64,000 bases of DNA, from positions 248,001 through 312,000 of the forward strand of contig JACKEI010000004.1 in assembly GCA_020633075.1 (NCBI GenBank), in the 5' to 3' direction. Source of the stretch: Sandaracinaceae bacterium. GTDB lineage: Bacteria > Myxococcota_A > Polyangia > Polyangiales > Houyiibacteriaceae. A program made the translations under genes and the position numbers. Of this stretch, positions 32,570-40,694 are shown in pieces. How positions within the stretch are numbered: the first letter of the stretch is position 1; each line of letters begins with the position of its first letter. A model generated the notes under the pieces. It saw nothing but the letters and a program-made list of their open reading frames with translations, had not been told where the DNA came from and ran no database searches.

Positions 32570-32898
32570 AGCACTCCCATGATGCGAACGACGACGGCCA
32601 TGTCAATGGGGCTGTGCAGCGCTTTCACGGTCGCGGCCGCTGCGGAAATGAAAGACCGCCTTGCACCTTCGTCACCCGAGCGACCCTCCGCCGGCCGGAG
32701 AGGGCCCACAATTGCGGTGATCCGAGCGCAGCGCGGGCTGGCATGGAGTTCGCAACGATTGGATGGCGAAGTGGCGGAACGGTGAGCGTCGTTCTCGACG
32801 GACCATGCGAGGCCTCGCCACTTCCACAATCTCCGCGAGGGCCGCTCTGCTTGGGCGGCCTTCGCTCTTTCTTGCCCCACGGCGGCCGCGTCGCCTGC
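32570..32898. other. 329-nt intergenic region
   Basis: No convincing gene on either strand. It holds an inverted repeat GAAGTGGCG (32768-32776) / CGCCACTTC (32816-32824) with a 39-nt loop, and a short stretch resembling the 5' part of tRNA-Leu without the rest of the molecule. The base composition is less GC-biased than the flanking genes. It may contain the 3' end of the zinc-finger gene transcript and the promoter of the small gene at 32569. Confidence 0.4.
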
Positions 32899-33834
32899 TC
32901 AGGGGGCGCTCGGACCGAGTGTGCCCGGGACCATGCCCATCACCGCCGCGAGGAACAGCATGTACACCGCGAACAGCAGCGTGGTGAGCAGCAGGCGCCA
33001 CATGACCACCGCCGCGAACGCCACGAAGGTGCTGGTCTCGTGCGCGGCGCTGATGGCGCGCGCCTCCAGCCAGACCACGGCGAAGGGTGAGATGAACAGG
33101 CCGACGCAGGGAACGGCCAGCCACATGTAGGCGGCGTTCGCGTAGCCCACGCCCCGCAAGGAGGCCTCCCACGACCCGCGCGCCTGCTTCATGAGCGTCA
33201 GCGAGAGGTGCGCTCCTGCCATGCCGAACGCCATGCCGAAGACCGCCATGACCGGGGCCTGCACGCCGACGATGGGCACCATGATGCAGCCCAGCGCGCC
33301 GATGCCGATGCCCATGGCCGCCCCAGCGGCCTCGTTGCCCGACGACAGCCCCGCGACCAGCCCGATGACGCCGTACAGGAGCGCGAACTGCAGCACGAAG
33401 GCCATGTTGCCGGCCGTGTACGCGACGACCCCGTAGAAGGCTCCGCCGCCGAGCGAGTCGACGGCGGGTCGCGCAAAGAACTCCTTCGGGCGCAGGCAGA
33501 GCTCGAAGGTGGTGTCCCAGAAGCCGCGCCACAGACCCACGGTCTCGCGTCTCTCCCAGGGCACCGCGTTCACTCCGCGCGCGGCGCACGCCACGCAGAG
33601 GGGCATCGGCTGCATGGAGTCCAGGCACTCGGGGCAGCCGAAGGTCCCGCAGCGGCTGCACGTGAACGTGGCGGCCGCCTCGCGGTGGACGCCGCAGGCG
33701 TTCCAGTGCCCCGAGCCTTGGGTGCTCCCGAAGGGCTCGGCGTTGGGTCCCGCGCTCGGCTCGGCCGCGGGCTCGGCGTCCGCCTGGCCGGCTGCTTCGG
33801 CGCCAGGCTCGGCGCCAGACTCGTCCACCTCCAT
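32899..33834 (-). CDS. Zinc-finger (B-box-like) plus Yip1-like membrane protein, second copy
   Basis: A 311-residue protein. An Ala/Glu/Pro-rich N-terminus precedes a Cys/His cluster around residues 46-85 (CGVHREAAATFTCSRC, CPECLD, CVACAARG) and five or so TM helices in a Yip1-like domain (FYGVVAYTAGNMAFVLQFAL, MWRLLLTTLLFAVYMLFLAA). The Cys pattern and TM layout match the protein at 25636-26604. Its start lies 4 nt after the stop of the cyclic-nucleotide-binding gene, so the two are likely co-transcribed. Function unknown. Confidence 0.75.
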   Translation of the reverse strand: MEVDESGAEPGAEAAGQADAEPAAEPSAGPNAEPFGSTQGSGHWNACGVHREAAATFTCSRCGTFGCPECLDSMQPMPLCVACAARGVNAVPWERRETVGLWRGFWDTTFELCLRPKEFFARPAVDSLGGGAFYGVVAYTAGNMAFVLQFALLYGVIGLVAGLSSGNEAAGAAMGIGIGALGCIMVPIVGVQAPVMAVFGMAFGMAGAHLSLTLMKQARGSWEASLRGVGYANAAYMWLAVPCVGLFISPFAVVWLEARAISAAHETSTFVAFAAVVMWRLLLTTLLFAVYMLFLAAVMGMVPGTLGPSAP

Positions 33835-33838
33835 GCGC

Positions 33839-34348
33839 CTAGAACTTTCCGGTCACCGAGAGGAAGGTCATCTTGTCGTTCGTCTCGCGCAGGCGCGCGG
33901 ACAGCGTCTTCACGAAGTTCCAGAGGATCTCGTAGGCCAGCTCCTTGTGCAGGAACAAGAGGTCTTCGAGCGCGTCCTTCGAGATCACCAACAGCCTGCA
34001 GGCCTCGTGCACGCGCGCGTCGGCGCTGCGGGGCACGGCGTCGATCAGCGCCATCTCGCCGAAGGCATCGCCCGGCTTCAGCACCGCGAGAGCCTCTTCG
34101 CCCATGCCGCTGACCTCACGGGAGATGCGCACCTTGCCCTCGAGGATCAGGTATAGCGAGCCGCCCGTCTCACCCTCTTTGAAGATGACCTGCCCCATCT
34201 TGAACGACTCTTCCTGCGCGATGGCCGCGATGCGCGCCAGACCCCGCTCGGCGATGCCGTGGAACAGGTGGATCTTGGCGAGCGCGCTCAGCACGGAGTC
34301 GGCCTCGGGGGCGGCCGCCTCGGCGGTCGGTTGAGCCTCGGGTGTCAT
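33839..34348 (-). CDS. Cyclic nucleotide-binding domain protein
   Basis: A 169-residue protein that is essentially one CRP/PKA-type cyclic nucleotide-binding domain. Visible features: LFHGIAERGLARIAAIA, GQVIFKEGETGGSLYLILEG, and the phosphate-binding cassette FGEMALIDAVPRSADARV (FGEhALxxxxxRxAxV type), which keeps the ligand-binding Glu and Arg. There is no DNA-binding HTH, so it should act through partners. ATG 34348 (MTPEAQ) is preferred to an upstream TTG. Its stop is 4 nt before the zinc-finger membrane protein gene, hinting at a shared role. Confidence 0.86.
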   Translation of the reverse strand: MTPEAQPTAEAAAPEADSVLSALAKIHLFHGIAERGLARIAAIAQEESFKMGQVIFKEGETGGSLYLILEGKVRISREVSGMGEEALAVLKPGDAFGEMALIDAVPRSADARVHEACRLLVISKDALEDLLFLHKELAYEILWNFVKTLSARLRETNDKMTFLSVTGKF

Positions 34349-34398
34349 GGCGGACGACGCTACCAAATTTTCCGGACCAGGATCGAGTTTGACGCGCG

Positions 34399-35262
34399 TC
34401 AGAACCCGTTGAGGGTCTCGGTGACCTCCAGCACGTCGCCGATCTCGTAGAAATCGACGGTGATGAAGTTGGGGAAGTCACCGGTCTCGTCCGCGCAGCC
34501 CTCCGCCCTCTCGATGAGAAAGGGGTTGTGGTTGACCATCTCGGAAAGCGCTTCGCTCGCGAACGGGGCCGTGAGGAAGTGGTTGAAGATGAACAGCGGG
34601 TTGGCGGTGTCGCCGCGGTTCGGGTCGCAGCTGAAGTCGGCAGGCGTGGTCGCCGCGTAGTGCGTCTCCCAGGCGTGCTCCCAGACGTCCATGTACCAGT
34701 CGTAGGTGCCGCCATCGCGGTCGGTGAAGACCACCACGCGCGTGTCCGCCGCGACCATCTCGCCCAGGGTCGGCCAGGGCTCGCCCGCTGTGTGCGCGTA
34801 GGTGCGCGCCAACAGGCCGCTCTCCTCGAAGCTGGCCAGCGTGAGGTCGGCGGCGAGGTAGGTCTCGAAGATGATGGTGATGACCTCGCGGGGGTGGGTG
34901 TCCAAGAAGTCGTTCAGCTCGCGCAGGCCGTCCACCAGCGGGTAGCGACCGAAGGCGCACGCGCCGTGGCAGAGGGCCGGCGCGGCCGTGCGGTCGTCGA
35001 GGTAGGTGTCCAGCATGAAGCCGCGCACGCCGTCCTCCAGCTGCTGTGTCAGACCGGAGCGCTGGTTGGGAGGGGCGAAGCGGTACTCGGCGGCGGCGTG
35101 GGCGTTGTGGGTGGTTGCGTAGGCCACCTCGTCGTAGCGGCGCTCGCACAGCTCCCTGTGCCCATTGCACGCGCCGTCGGCGGCCCCGCCGCATGACACT
35201 GCGCCGCTCCCCAGGAGCAACGAGAGCAACAGACGGGAAGCGACGTGTGCGGTGCGTGGCAT
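34399..35262 (-). CDS. PI-PLC X-domain-like lipoprotein
   Basis: A 287-residue lipoprotein (lipobox AVSC, Cys24) of the phosphatidylinositol-specific phospholipase C-like phosphodiesterase superfamily. The two catalytic histidines appear in YATTHNAHA (His52) and LCHGAC (His99), and the metal or acid position in GFMLDTYLDD (Asp85). EVITIIFETYL is the usual core strand. Eight Cys suggest disulfides in an extracytoplasmic protein. Bacterial relatives cleave PI or related phosphodiesters without calcium; the real substrate here is unknown. It is transcribed away from the SCP2 gene. Confidence 0.85.
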   Translation of the reverse strand: MPRTAHVASRLLLSLLLGSGAVSCGGAADGACNGHRELCERRYDEVAYATTHNAHAAAEYRFAPPNQRSGLTQQLEDGVRGFMLDTYLDDRTAAPALCHGACAFGRYPLVDGLRELNDFLDTHPREVITIIFETYLAADLTLASFEESGLLARTYAHTAGEPWPTLGEMVAADTRVVVFTDRDGGTYDWYMDVWEHAWETHYAATTPADFSCDPNRGDTANPLFIFNHFLTAPFASEALSEMVNHNPFLIERAEGCADETGDFPNFITVDFYEIGDVLEVTETLNGF

Positions 35263-35343
35263 TGGACGAGTGTACCAACCTGACCGCCGACCGTGCATTT
35301 TGGATGCGCGGCCTCTCGCCTTTTGGTTTACGCTTCCGCCCCT

Positions 35344-35985
35344 ATGAGCACAGAACCGCTTCAGTTTCTCCGCGACACCGCCCCCACGCTCTTCAAGAAG
35401 GGCATCGAGGCTCTCGAAGGCAAGGCCAGCGCCGGCGACGCGCGCGCCATCAAGACGCTGGAAGGCATCCGCTCGGTCACCGGCGCGGCCTTCTTCGTGG
35501 CGGACGGCGCGGGCGAGGTCTACCTCGCGTCCAAGGCGGGCGAGATCAGCGTGAGCGACAGCGCCCCCGCGGGCGTGCCCATCAAGTTCGCGGTCGGCTT
35601 CCCGGCCGAGGCCGCCGAGATGGTCCTCGGCGAGGCCGCCAGCGAGGGCGCCATCGACGACCCGCGCGTGGCGATGGGGGTCGCTCAGATCCCCAACCCC
35701 GACCTCGACACCATGCTGGCGGGCAAGACGCTCACTTGCCACCTGGTCATCGAGGACGTGCCGGACCTCGGCAACGTCACGGTGCGCATCGGCCTCAACG
35801 TGCCGGAGCCGCCGGCGACCCCGGGCTTCACCGCCACGCTCAAGTTCACGGACCTCGAGGACCTGCGCGAAGGCGAGATCAACGCCCAGCAGCTGTTCAT
35901 GGGTGGCAAGCTGCGCATGGCGGGCGACTACTCGGTCGCGCTCCAGGTGGCCATGGGCATGATGGCCAAGGCGCAGCAGCGCTGA
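35344..35985 (+). CDS. SCP2 sterol-binding-like protein
   Basis: A 213-residue cytoplasmic protein. The C-terminal half resembles the SCP2 lipid-carrier fold: LTCHLVIEDVPDLGNVTVRIG, then TATLKFTDLEDLREGEIN and MGGKLRMAGDYSVALQVAMG, the classical LFMxGKLKxxGD motif. The N-terminal half has a second related segment (VTGAAFFVADGAGEVYLASK). It may bind or present acyl or sterol lipids. Divergent from the PI-PLC-like gene with 81 nt between. Confidence 0.82.
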   Translation: MSTEPLQFLRDTAPTLFKKGIEALEGKASAGDARAIKTLEGIRSVTGAAFFVADGAGEVYLASKAGEISVSDSAPAGVPIKFAVGFPAEAAEMVLGEAASEGAIDDPRVAMGVAQIPNPDLDTMLAGKTLTCHLVIEDVPDLGNVTVRIGLNVPEPPATPGFTATLKFTDLEDLREGEINAQQLFMGGKLRMAGDYSVALQVAMGMMAKAQQR

Positions 35986-36028
35986 GTCTCTCGCGGGCCG
36001 GGAAGCGCGGCGCGACCGGACTCCGGGC

Positions 36029-36060
36029 GCCCGCGCTGCCGGCCGCCCGCGCTGCCGGCC
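36029..36060 (+). repeat. Perfect 16-bp tandem duplication
   Basis: The 16-mer GCCCGCGCTGCCGGCC occurs twice head to tail in the spacer between convergent genes. Each copy can pair with GCCGGCAGC at 36103-36111. Confidence 0.8.
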
Positions 36061-36111
36061 GTGTGCCGAGCAGTGCGCTGCGCACGTGATGCTTACCGGA
36101 GCGCCGGCAGC
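36051..36111. terminator. Long stem between convergent genes
   Basis: GCTGCCGGC (36051-36059) pairs with GCCGGCAGC (36103-36111) around a 43-nt loop containing smaller hairpins. It lies between the convergent SCP2 gene and the histone-tail gene, so it may terminate both. No T-tract. Confidence 0.35.
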
Positions 36112-36140
36112 GGCCACTCGCGCGCCGCGCCGGAGGGGCG

Positions 36141-37187
36141 TCAGTAGCGCACGCGCAGCTTGATCTTGAGGAAGTCTGCGATCTGCTGAGCGATGGCGCG
36201 TGGGATGCGGTAGAGGCGGGCCTCGACGACGCCGCGCGCGCGCGCGTGGGGCTCGCCCTTGAGCGCGGGCAGCACGATGCGGCTCCAGCGCAGCAGGGTC
36301 TTCCCGTCGGCGCGCTCGAGGGCCGTGGTGAGCGACGGCTCCAGCCGCTTCTGGTACGCCACGGACGCGGTGCACAGCGCCGCGAAGGTGCGCACGAGGC
36401 CGTCGCGGCCGTCGAGGATGGCGGGCTCGTAGGAGCTCTTGAGCAGCTCCAGGTGGCGCGCGACCTTGGCGGGCGCGATGCGGGCGATGGCAGGCAGGGC
36501 GTCGGCCGAGGCCTGCACCACGCGCTTGTGCTTGGAGGTCAGCCCGCGCGCGAACTTCTCGGCGAGCGACACGACCAGCTCGGGCTTGTGGTCCACCAGC
36601 TCGTGCAGCACGCGAGCCGCCTGCACGGCGCTCGTGACGCTGCTGCCCAACATGAGTGCGCCTTGCTCCTGCACCAGCGGCAGCGGCGCGTCCGACGCGA
36701 TGATGGCGGCCGCCTGCGCGGACAAGGGGCGCGGTGGCGCCTTCGGCGGTTCGTACGCGCGCAGCGGGCCGTCGGACTTGTCGCGTGAGGCCTCCTCGGC
36801 CTCCTCGTGGTGCAGCTCGTCCACGTCTAGGTCGTCGTCGAGCTCCGCGAGGGCTCGCGCGACGGAGGCGGGGGGCGCCTTGGTGGGCTTCGGCTTGGGT
36901 GTGGACTTGGGCTTCGTCGCGCCCGAGGCCTTGGGCGCGGGCGTGGCCTTCGGGGCGACCTTGGTCTTCGACGCAGGCTTGGCCTTCGCCTTCGGGGCGA
37001 CCGTGGCCTTCGGGGCCTTCTCGGGCGCGGCCTTCACGACCGCCTTCTTGCCTGCCGCCTTCTGAGCCTTCTTGGGCGCTGTCTTCTTAGCGCCGGCCGC
37101 CTTGACGCTGGACGATTTCGAGGCCTGACCGCTCGGTGTCTTCTTGGGGGAGGCCTTGCTTACGGTCGCCTTCTTCTTGGTCGCCAT
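36141..37187 (-). CDS. Histone H1-like Lys/Ala/Pro tail fused to a helical-repeat domain
   Basis: A 348-residue cytoplasmic protein. Residues 1-105 are a low-complexity Lys/Ala/Pro/Thr tail (MATKKKATVSKASPKKTPSG; repeated PKA, PKAK and KPKP units) like histone H1 or the tails of bacterial HU-like proteins. An acidic patch (LDDDLDVDELHHEEAEEA) follows. Residues 150-348 are all-helical with HEAT-like repeats (AVQAARVLHELVDHKPELVV, VQASADALPAIARIAPAK). A GGAG 7 nt before the ATG and a TATGAT-like -10 upstream support the start. It probably binds DNA through the tail while the helical domain binds a partner; this is inference. Confidence 0.75.
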   Translation of the reverse strand: MATKKKATVSKASPKKTPSGQASKSSSVKAAGAKKTAPKKAQKAAGKKAVVKAAPEKAPKATVAPKAKAKPASKTKVAPKATPAPKASGATKPKSTPKPKPTKAPPASVARALAELDDDLDVDELHHEEAEEASRDKSDGPLRAYEPPKAPPRPLSAQAAAIIASDAPLPLVQEQGALMLGSSVTSAVQAARVLHELVDHKPELVVSLAEKFARGLTSKHKRVVQASADALPAIARIAPAKVARHLELLKSSYEPAILDGRDGLVRTFAALCTASVAYQKRLEPSLTTALERADGKTLLRWSRIVLPALKGEPHARARGVVEARLYRIPRAIAQQIADFLKIKLRVRY

Positions 37188-37299
37188 TCATTTTCTCCGG
37201 CGCCCTCCACGGGTTGCCGCGGCTATCATAGGCCAATCGGATCCGAGAGCGCACTACAATTACGGGCGCAGCGACCGTCGCCGGGCCCGAATCAAGCCC

Positions 37300-38307
37300 T
37301 CACCGCGCGTCAGACAGCGCCCGAGCCAACATGGGGAGGCTCAGCTCGTAGCGATGCGAGGTGCCGCGGTGTCCCCCATCGAACTCGTCGTAGTGCACGG
37401 GCGCCCCAGCTGCCCGGCAGCGGGCCGCGAGCGCGCGCGCAGCGAACTGCAGGCCGTGCTCGTCGCGTGCGCCCGCGTCCACGTAGACCAGCGAGAGCGC
37501 ACGCAGCGCCGCCGCACCTTCGGGCGTCCCGGCGTGTGTGAGTGGGTCGTGCGCCAGCCAGCGCGCGAAGACCTCCGGGCGCAGCACTGCGCTGGCAGGG
37601 TCGAAGGGCAGCGCCACGTGCGGAAACGGCCCGCTGGGGTCTGCCGAGTAGGCGGCCGACGCCGCCAACACGAACGCGGCGTCGAACTCGGGCCCGTTGC
37701 GGGGACCCCCCTGCGGGAGCCGCTCGGCGAAGGCCGCGAGCCCCCCGGCTTGCTCCAGCCCGATCGCGGCGGAGGTGAACATCGGGCGCATGCTGACCTC
37801 GAAGGCGGCGTCGCCCGCGTGGGTGGCCAGCGCCGACACCACCCCCGGCCGGTCGAGCGCCAAGCGCAGCGCGCCGAAGCCCCCGCTGCTCCGACCCGCC
37901 ACGCCCCGGGCCGCGCTCGAGGGCACCGTCGGGAAGTGGGCGTCCACCGCGGGGATCACCTCCTCCACCAGGTAGGTCTGATAGCGACCGAGCCCCTCGG
38001 AGTCGATGAACTGGCTCCCGCCCCAGCGCGTCATGCAGTCCGGAAGCACCAGGATCGCGGGCGGGCTCTCGCCTGCCGCGACCTGCTCGTCGAAGCGCTC
38101 CACCGTGTTCTTGGACCACGGGCTGTAGGACAGGATGCTGAGGTGGTTGCTGCCGTACCCGGGCAGCAGGAGGACAGCGGGCACGCGCGCTCCGGCGTCC
38201 GCGCCGGGGGGGACGTAGACGTACACATCTCGCTCGTGGGGGTCCCCGAGCGGGTTGTCCTTCAGGCAGCGCCCCTCGAGGCGCAGGCGTTCGATGCGGC
38301 CGTGCAT
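37300..38307 (-). CDS. Esterase (S-formylglutathione hydrolase / enterochelin esterase-like fold)
   Basis: A 335-residue alpha/beta-hydrolase of the esterase D family. It has VPAVLLLPGYGSN near the oxyanion site, the nucleophile elbow GRSSGG (Ser140) and a C-terminal histidine in DGGHRGTSHRYE. No signal peptide, so cytoplasmic. I took ATG 38307 (MHGRIERL); ATG 38319 adds four residues and is equally possible. Family relatives hydrolyse thioesters or cyclic ester siderophores; the substrate here is unknown. Confidence 0.8.
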   Translation of the reverse strand: MHGRIERLRLEGRCLKDNPLGDPHERDVYVYVPPGADAGARVPAVLLLPGYGSNHLSILSYSPWSKNTVERFDEQVAAGESPPAILVLPDCMTRWGGSQFIDSEGLGRYQTYLVEEVIPAVDAHFPTVPSSAARGVAGRSSGGFGALRLALDRPGVVSALATHAGDAAFEVSMRPMFTSAAIGLEQAGGLAAFAERLPQGGPRNGPEFDAAFVLAASAAYSADPSGPFPHVALPFDPASAVLRPEVFARWLAHDPLTHAGTPEGAAALRALSLVYVDAGARDEHGLQFAARALAARCRAAGAPVHYDEFDGGHRGTSHRYELSLPMLARALSDAR

Positions 38308-38344
38308 ACGCGCGAGCATAGCGCGTCCGCCACCGGTGCCGGGC

Positions 38345-39475
38345 TCAGAGGTCCGCGCAGCAGCGAAAGCCCGTGGAGTAGTCCCAGTGCTGCGTGTTGT
38401 GCGCCGTGGTGGCGTAGAGGCAGCCGTTGCCGTTGATGCTGGTGTCCGCGAAGAAGCCACCCCGGAACGTGCCTGCCGCCGCGGAGGTCCACTCGTGCAG
38501 GTTGCCCATCATGTCGAAGGCTCCCGCGCTGGTGACGCAGCCGCCGTTGGCGCCGGTGGGGTCCAGGGAGTTGGGGATCTGCGCGATGCAGGGGTTGCCC
38601 AACATGGACCAGATCCAGCTCGCGCTCGTGCCGAAGTACTCCACCGCCGGGTGCACCGCGCGCGCGTCGTTGCACACCCCCGGTTGGCGCGTGTTGCCGT
38701 AGGGGTAGACGAAGCTGCTGGGGCCGCGGCAGGCGCTCAGCCACTCTGCGTCCGTGCACAGGCGCTTCCCGGAGCCCGCGCAGGCGTTCGCCGCCTGAAC
38801 ACCCGAGATCTGGCCCTGCGGGATGGCGCCGGCCACCGAGAAGGCCATCAGGGTCTGGCCACCGGAGAGCGTGGGCGGGTGGTGAAAGGGCGACCAGTCC
38901 TCGGGGGCCGCGCCGCCGCCGCGGTCGATGCGCACGAAGGCCTCGTAGCGGTCCACGCAGAACGTCCCGGTGGACAGCATGCCGGGCGGGCACCCGCCGA
39001 TGCCGGGGGCCTCCTCGAGTCCGGCGTTGGGCGTGGGCATGTCGTTTGGGTCGCAGGCCAGCACGCCTTGGTCCGTGGGCCCCCCCGCGTCCACCGCCGC
39101 GTGGCAGCAGCGCACGTTGGTGGGGCCCGGGCAGAAGCCCGGCGTGCTGGTGAGCGCGCAGCTGGACACCAGCTGGCAGGTGCCCGCCACCCCCTGCACG
39201 GAGCAGACGACGCCGATGGGGTTGCCACCGTCCAGCGTGCCGGCGTCGTTGCTGGCGTCGGCGCCGGCGTCGCTCGGGGTGAACCCTTGGTCGTCGCTGG
39301 CGTCGGCGGCCGCTCCGTCGCGCACTGCACCGTCCATGGGGAGCGTGGCGTCCGGCCCAAGGTCCGTCACGGCGCCGTCGAGCGCAGGTGCCGCGCCGTC
39401 GCACGCAGCCAACGCGCTCCCGAGCGTCAGCCAGAGCGCGAGCGCGAGTTGGATGCGTGCACCAGCGAGCTGCAT
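38345..39475 (-). CDS. SUMF1/FGE-sulfatase-domain lipoprotein
   Basis: A 376-residue lipoprotein (lipobox ALAAC, Cys25) with a long Asp/Ala-rich linker to about residue 90, then a Cys-rich stretch (CSVQGVAGTCQLVSSC). The C-terminal 220 residues are a formylglycine-generating-enzyme-like fold: CPPGMLSTGTFCVDRYEAF, GKRLCTDAEWLSACRG, FDMMGNLHEWTS and GGFFADTS are the signature motifs. Surface lipoproteins with this fold are frequent in myxobacteria and most are not true FGEs. It carries no obvious sulfatase neighbour nearby other than the LtaS-like gene, 9 kb away. Confidence 0.85.
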   Translation of the reverse strand: MQLAGARIQLALALWLTLGSALAACDGAAPALDGAVTDLGPDATLPMDGAVRDGAAADASDDQGFTPSDAGADASNDAGTLDGGNPIGVVCSVQGVAGTCQLVSSCALTSTPGFCPGPTNVRCCHAAVDAGGPTDQGVLACDPNDMPTPNAGLEEAPGIGGCPPGMLSTGTFCVDRYEAFVRIDRGGGAAPEDWSPFHHPPTLSGGQTLMAFSVAGAIPQGQISGVQAANACAGSGKRLCTDAEWLSACRGPSSFVYPYGNTRQPGVCNDARAVHPAVEYFGTSASWIWSMLGNPCIAQIPNSLDPTGANGGCVTSAGAFDMMGNLHEWTSAAAGTFRGGFFADTSINGNGCLYATTAHNTQHWDYSTGFRCCADL

Positions 39476-39503
39476 CGGGACAGCGTAGCAGTCCGCAGAG
39501 AGC

Positions 39504-40694
39504 CTAGCCGTGCAGCTTGACCACCACGACGTTGGCCACGATGTAGAGGATGCCCAGGCCCACGAAGGCCCACCAGTCGAGCCGACGCGAGGCCTGCTCA
39601 CGGCCGGCGTACACCAGCCGAATGGACGCGATGCTGATGAAGACGGCCAGGAAGATGGTGCCCACACCGAGGAAGTTCATCTGCTCGGCCATCGTGATGG
39701 CCTCCGTCTCCGGCAGGATCTCACCCAGCACGTAGGTGTTCGCCATGGCGGCGAAGATGGAGCCCACGCTGAGCCCGAAGCGCGCGTCGAGGTCGGTGAC
39801 GTGCACGCGCAGCGCGAGCAGGCCCAGCAACACCGACAGGAAGGTCACCCAGAAGAGCTTGAGCAGCGGCATGCCCGTGCCCCGCCGCAGCTCGATCTTC
39901 TGGATGAAGCGCGAAAATGGGGCGTGCGTGTCCGCCCCGATCGAGAGAAACCCGTAGTTCGTGTTGTAGATGTGATCGGCCGCTGCGGTCTCGCCCAGAG
40001 CTACGTCCCAGCCCGCCACCTGCACGCCCGGGTCGAGCGCGGAGTACGTCACGTCCGGCCTGTACACCTGGAGGTGCGACTCGCTCTCCACGTCCTCGAT
40101 GTCGATGTGCAGCGTGTGGTTGTCGTAGGGGAAGTGGTCCACGTCGAACACGTGGTAGATGCGCGCCACCAGCCGCACGGAGGTGTAGTGGAAGCCCAGG
40201 TCGTCGATCACGTCGCTGTCGATGCGGTTCTCGATCTCACCGTTGACGAGCTCGAAGGTCTGCGCGGGGTGCAGGTCGTCGTTCTGCCAGCGGAACCACA
40301 TCCAGAAGTCCACCACGTACGTGCCCTCGCGCAGGTTCACGTCGCGCAGGCGGTTGATGTACATGCCCACCGTGACCTCGGACGCAGGCGCGGGTGGGGC
40401 GTTGGGATCCGCTTCGGCTTCGGCTTCGGCGGCAGCGTCCGGGTCGGCCGCGGCCTCGAGCTCGGCCGCCTCTGGTGCGGCATCTGCAGCCGTGTCGGTG
40501 GCTTCTGCCGCAGGCTCGTCGTCCGCCAGGACGGGGCGTGGGACGAGCGCGCCCAGACCCACGAGCACGAGGAGCGCGAGCCGTCGTGGGCCGCTCCGCT
40601 TGCTAGGCTCGCTGCGGCCGCTGCGGTGCGTGCTGCGGACGGAGGCAGCGCGGTCGCTGCCCGAGGTTGCGCCAGCGCGGCGGGGATGCGTCAT
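39504..40694 (-). CDS. Pentameric ligand-gated ion channel (Cys-loop/pLGIC family)
   Basis: A 396-residue subunit of a prokaryotic pentameric ligand-gated channel (GLIC/ELIC-like). A signal-like helix lies at 38-57 and an Ala/Glu-rich linker at 59-104. The extracellular ligand-binding domain is at 105-270 (VTVGMYINRLRDVNLREGTY, VDFWMWFRW, and FPYDNHTLHIDIE in place of the eukaryotic FPFDxQ). The four TM helices are at about 276-297, 306-328 (pore-lining), 338-362 and 373-395. As in other prokaryotic members there is no Cys pair or large intracellular loop. The ATG overlaps the stop of the upstream hybrid kinase gene (ATGA), so both are probably made together. The ligand is unknown. Confidence 0.9.
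   Translation of the reverse strand: MTHPRRAGATSGSDRAASVRSTHRSGRSEPSKRSGPRRLALLVLVGLGALVPRPVLADDEPAAEATDTAADAAPEAAELEAAADPDAAAEAEAEADPNAPPAPASEVTVGMYINRLRDVNLREGTYVVDFWMWFRWQNDDLHPAQTFELVNGEIENRIDSDVIDDLGFHYTSVRLVARIYHVFDVDHFPYDNHTLHIDIEDVESESHLQVYRPDVTYSALDPGVQVAGWDVALGETAAADHIYNTNYGFLSIGADTHAPFSRFIQKIELRRGTGMPLLKLFWVTFLSVLLGLLALRVHVTDLDARFGLSVGSIFAAMANTYVLGEILPETEAITMAEQMNFLGVGTIFLAVFISIASIRLVYAGREQASRRLDWWAFVGLGILYIVANVVVVKLHG

Noticed and set aside
32760..32830. A stretch resembling the 5' part of tRNA-Leu (GAAGTGGCGGAA) in the gap before the small TTG gene
   Set aside because: No T-loop (GGTTCGA), no matching acceptor 3' arm and no anticodon stem in the right place; at most a chance match or fragment.
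38345..39475. True formylglycine-generating enzyme activating a sulfatase
   Set aside because: It is a lipoprotein with a SUMF fold; the paired active-site Cys context of real FGEs is not evident and no sulfatase with a CxPxR motif is near. The LtaS-like protein uses Thr instead.
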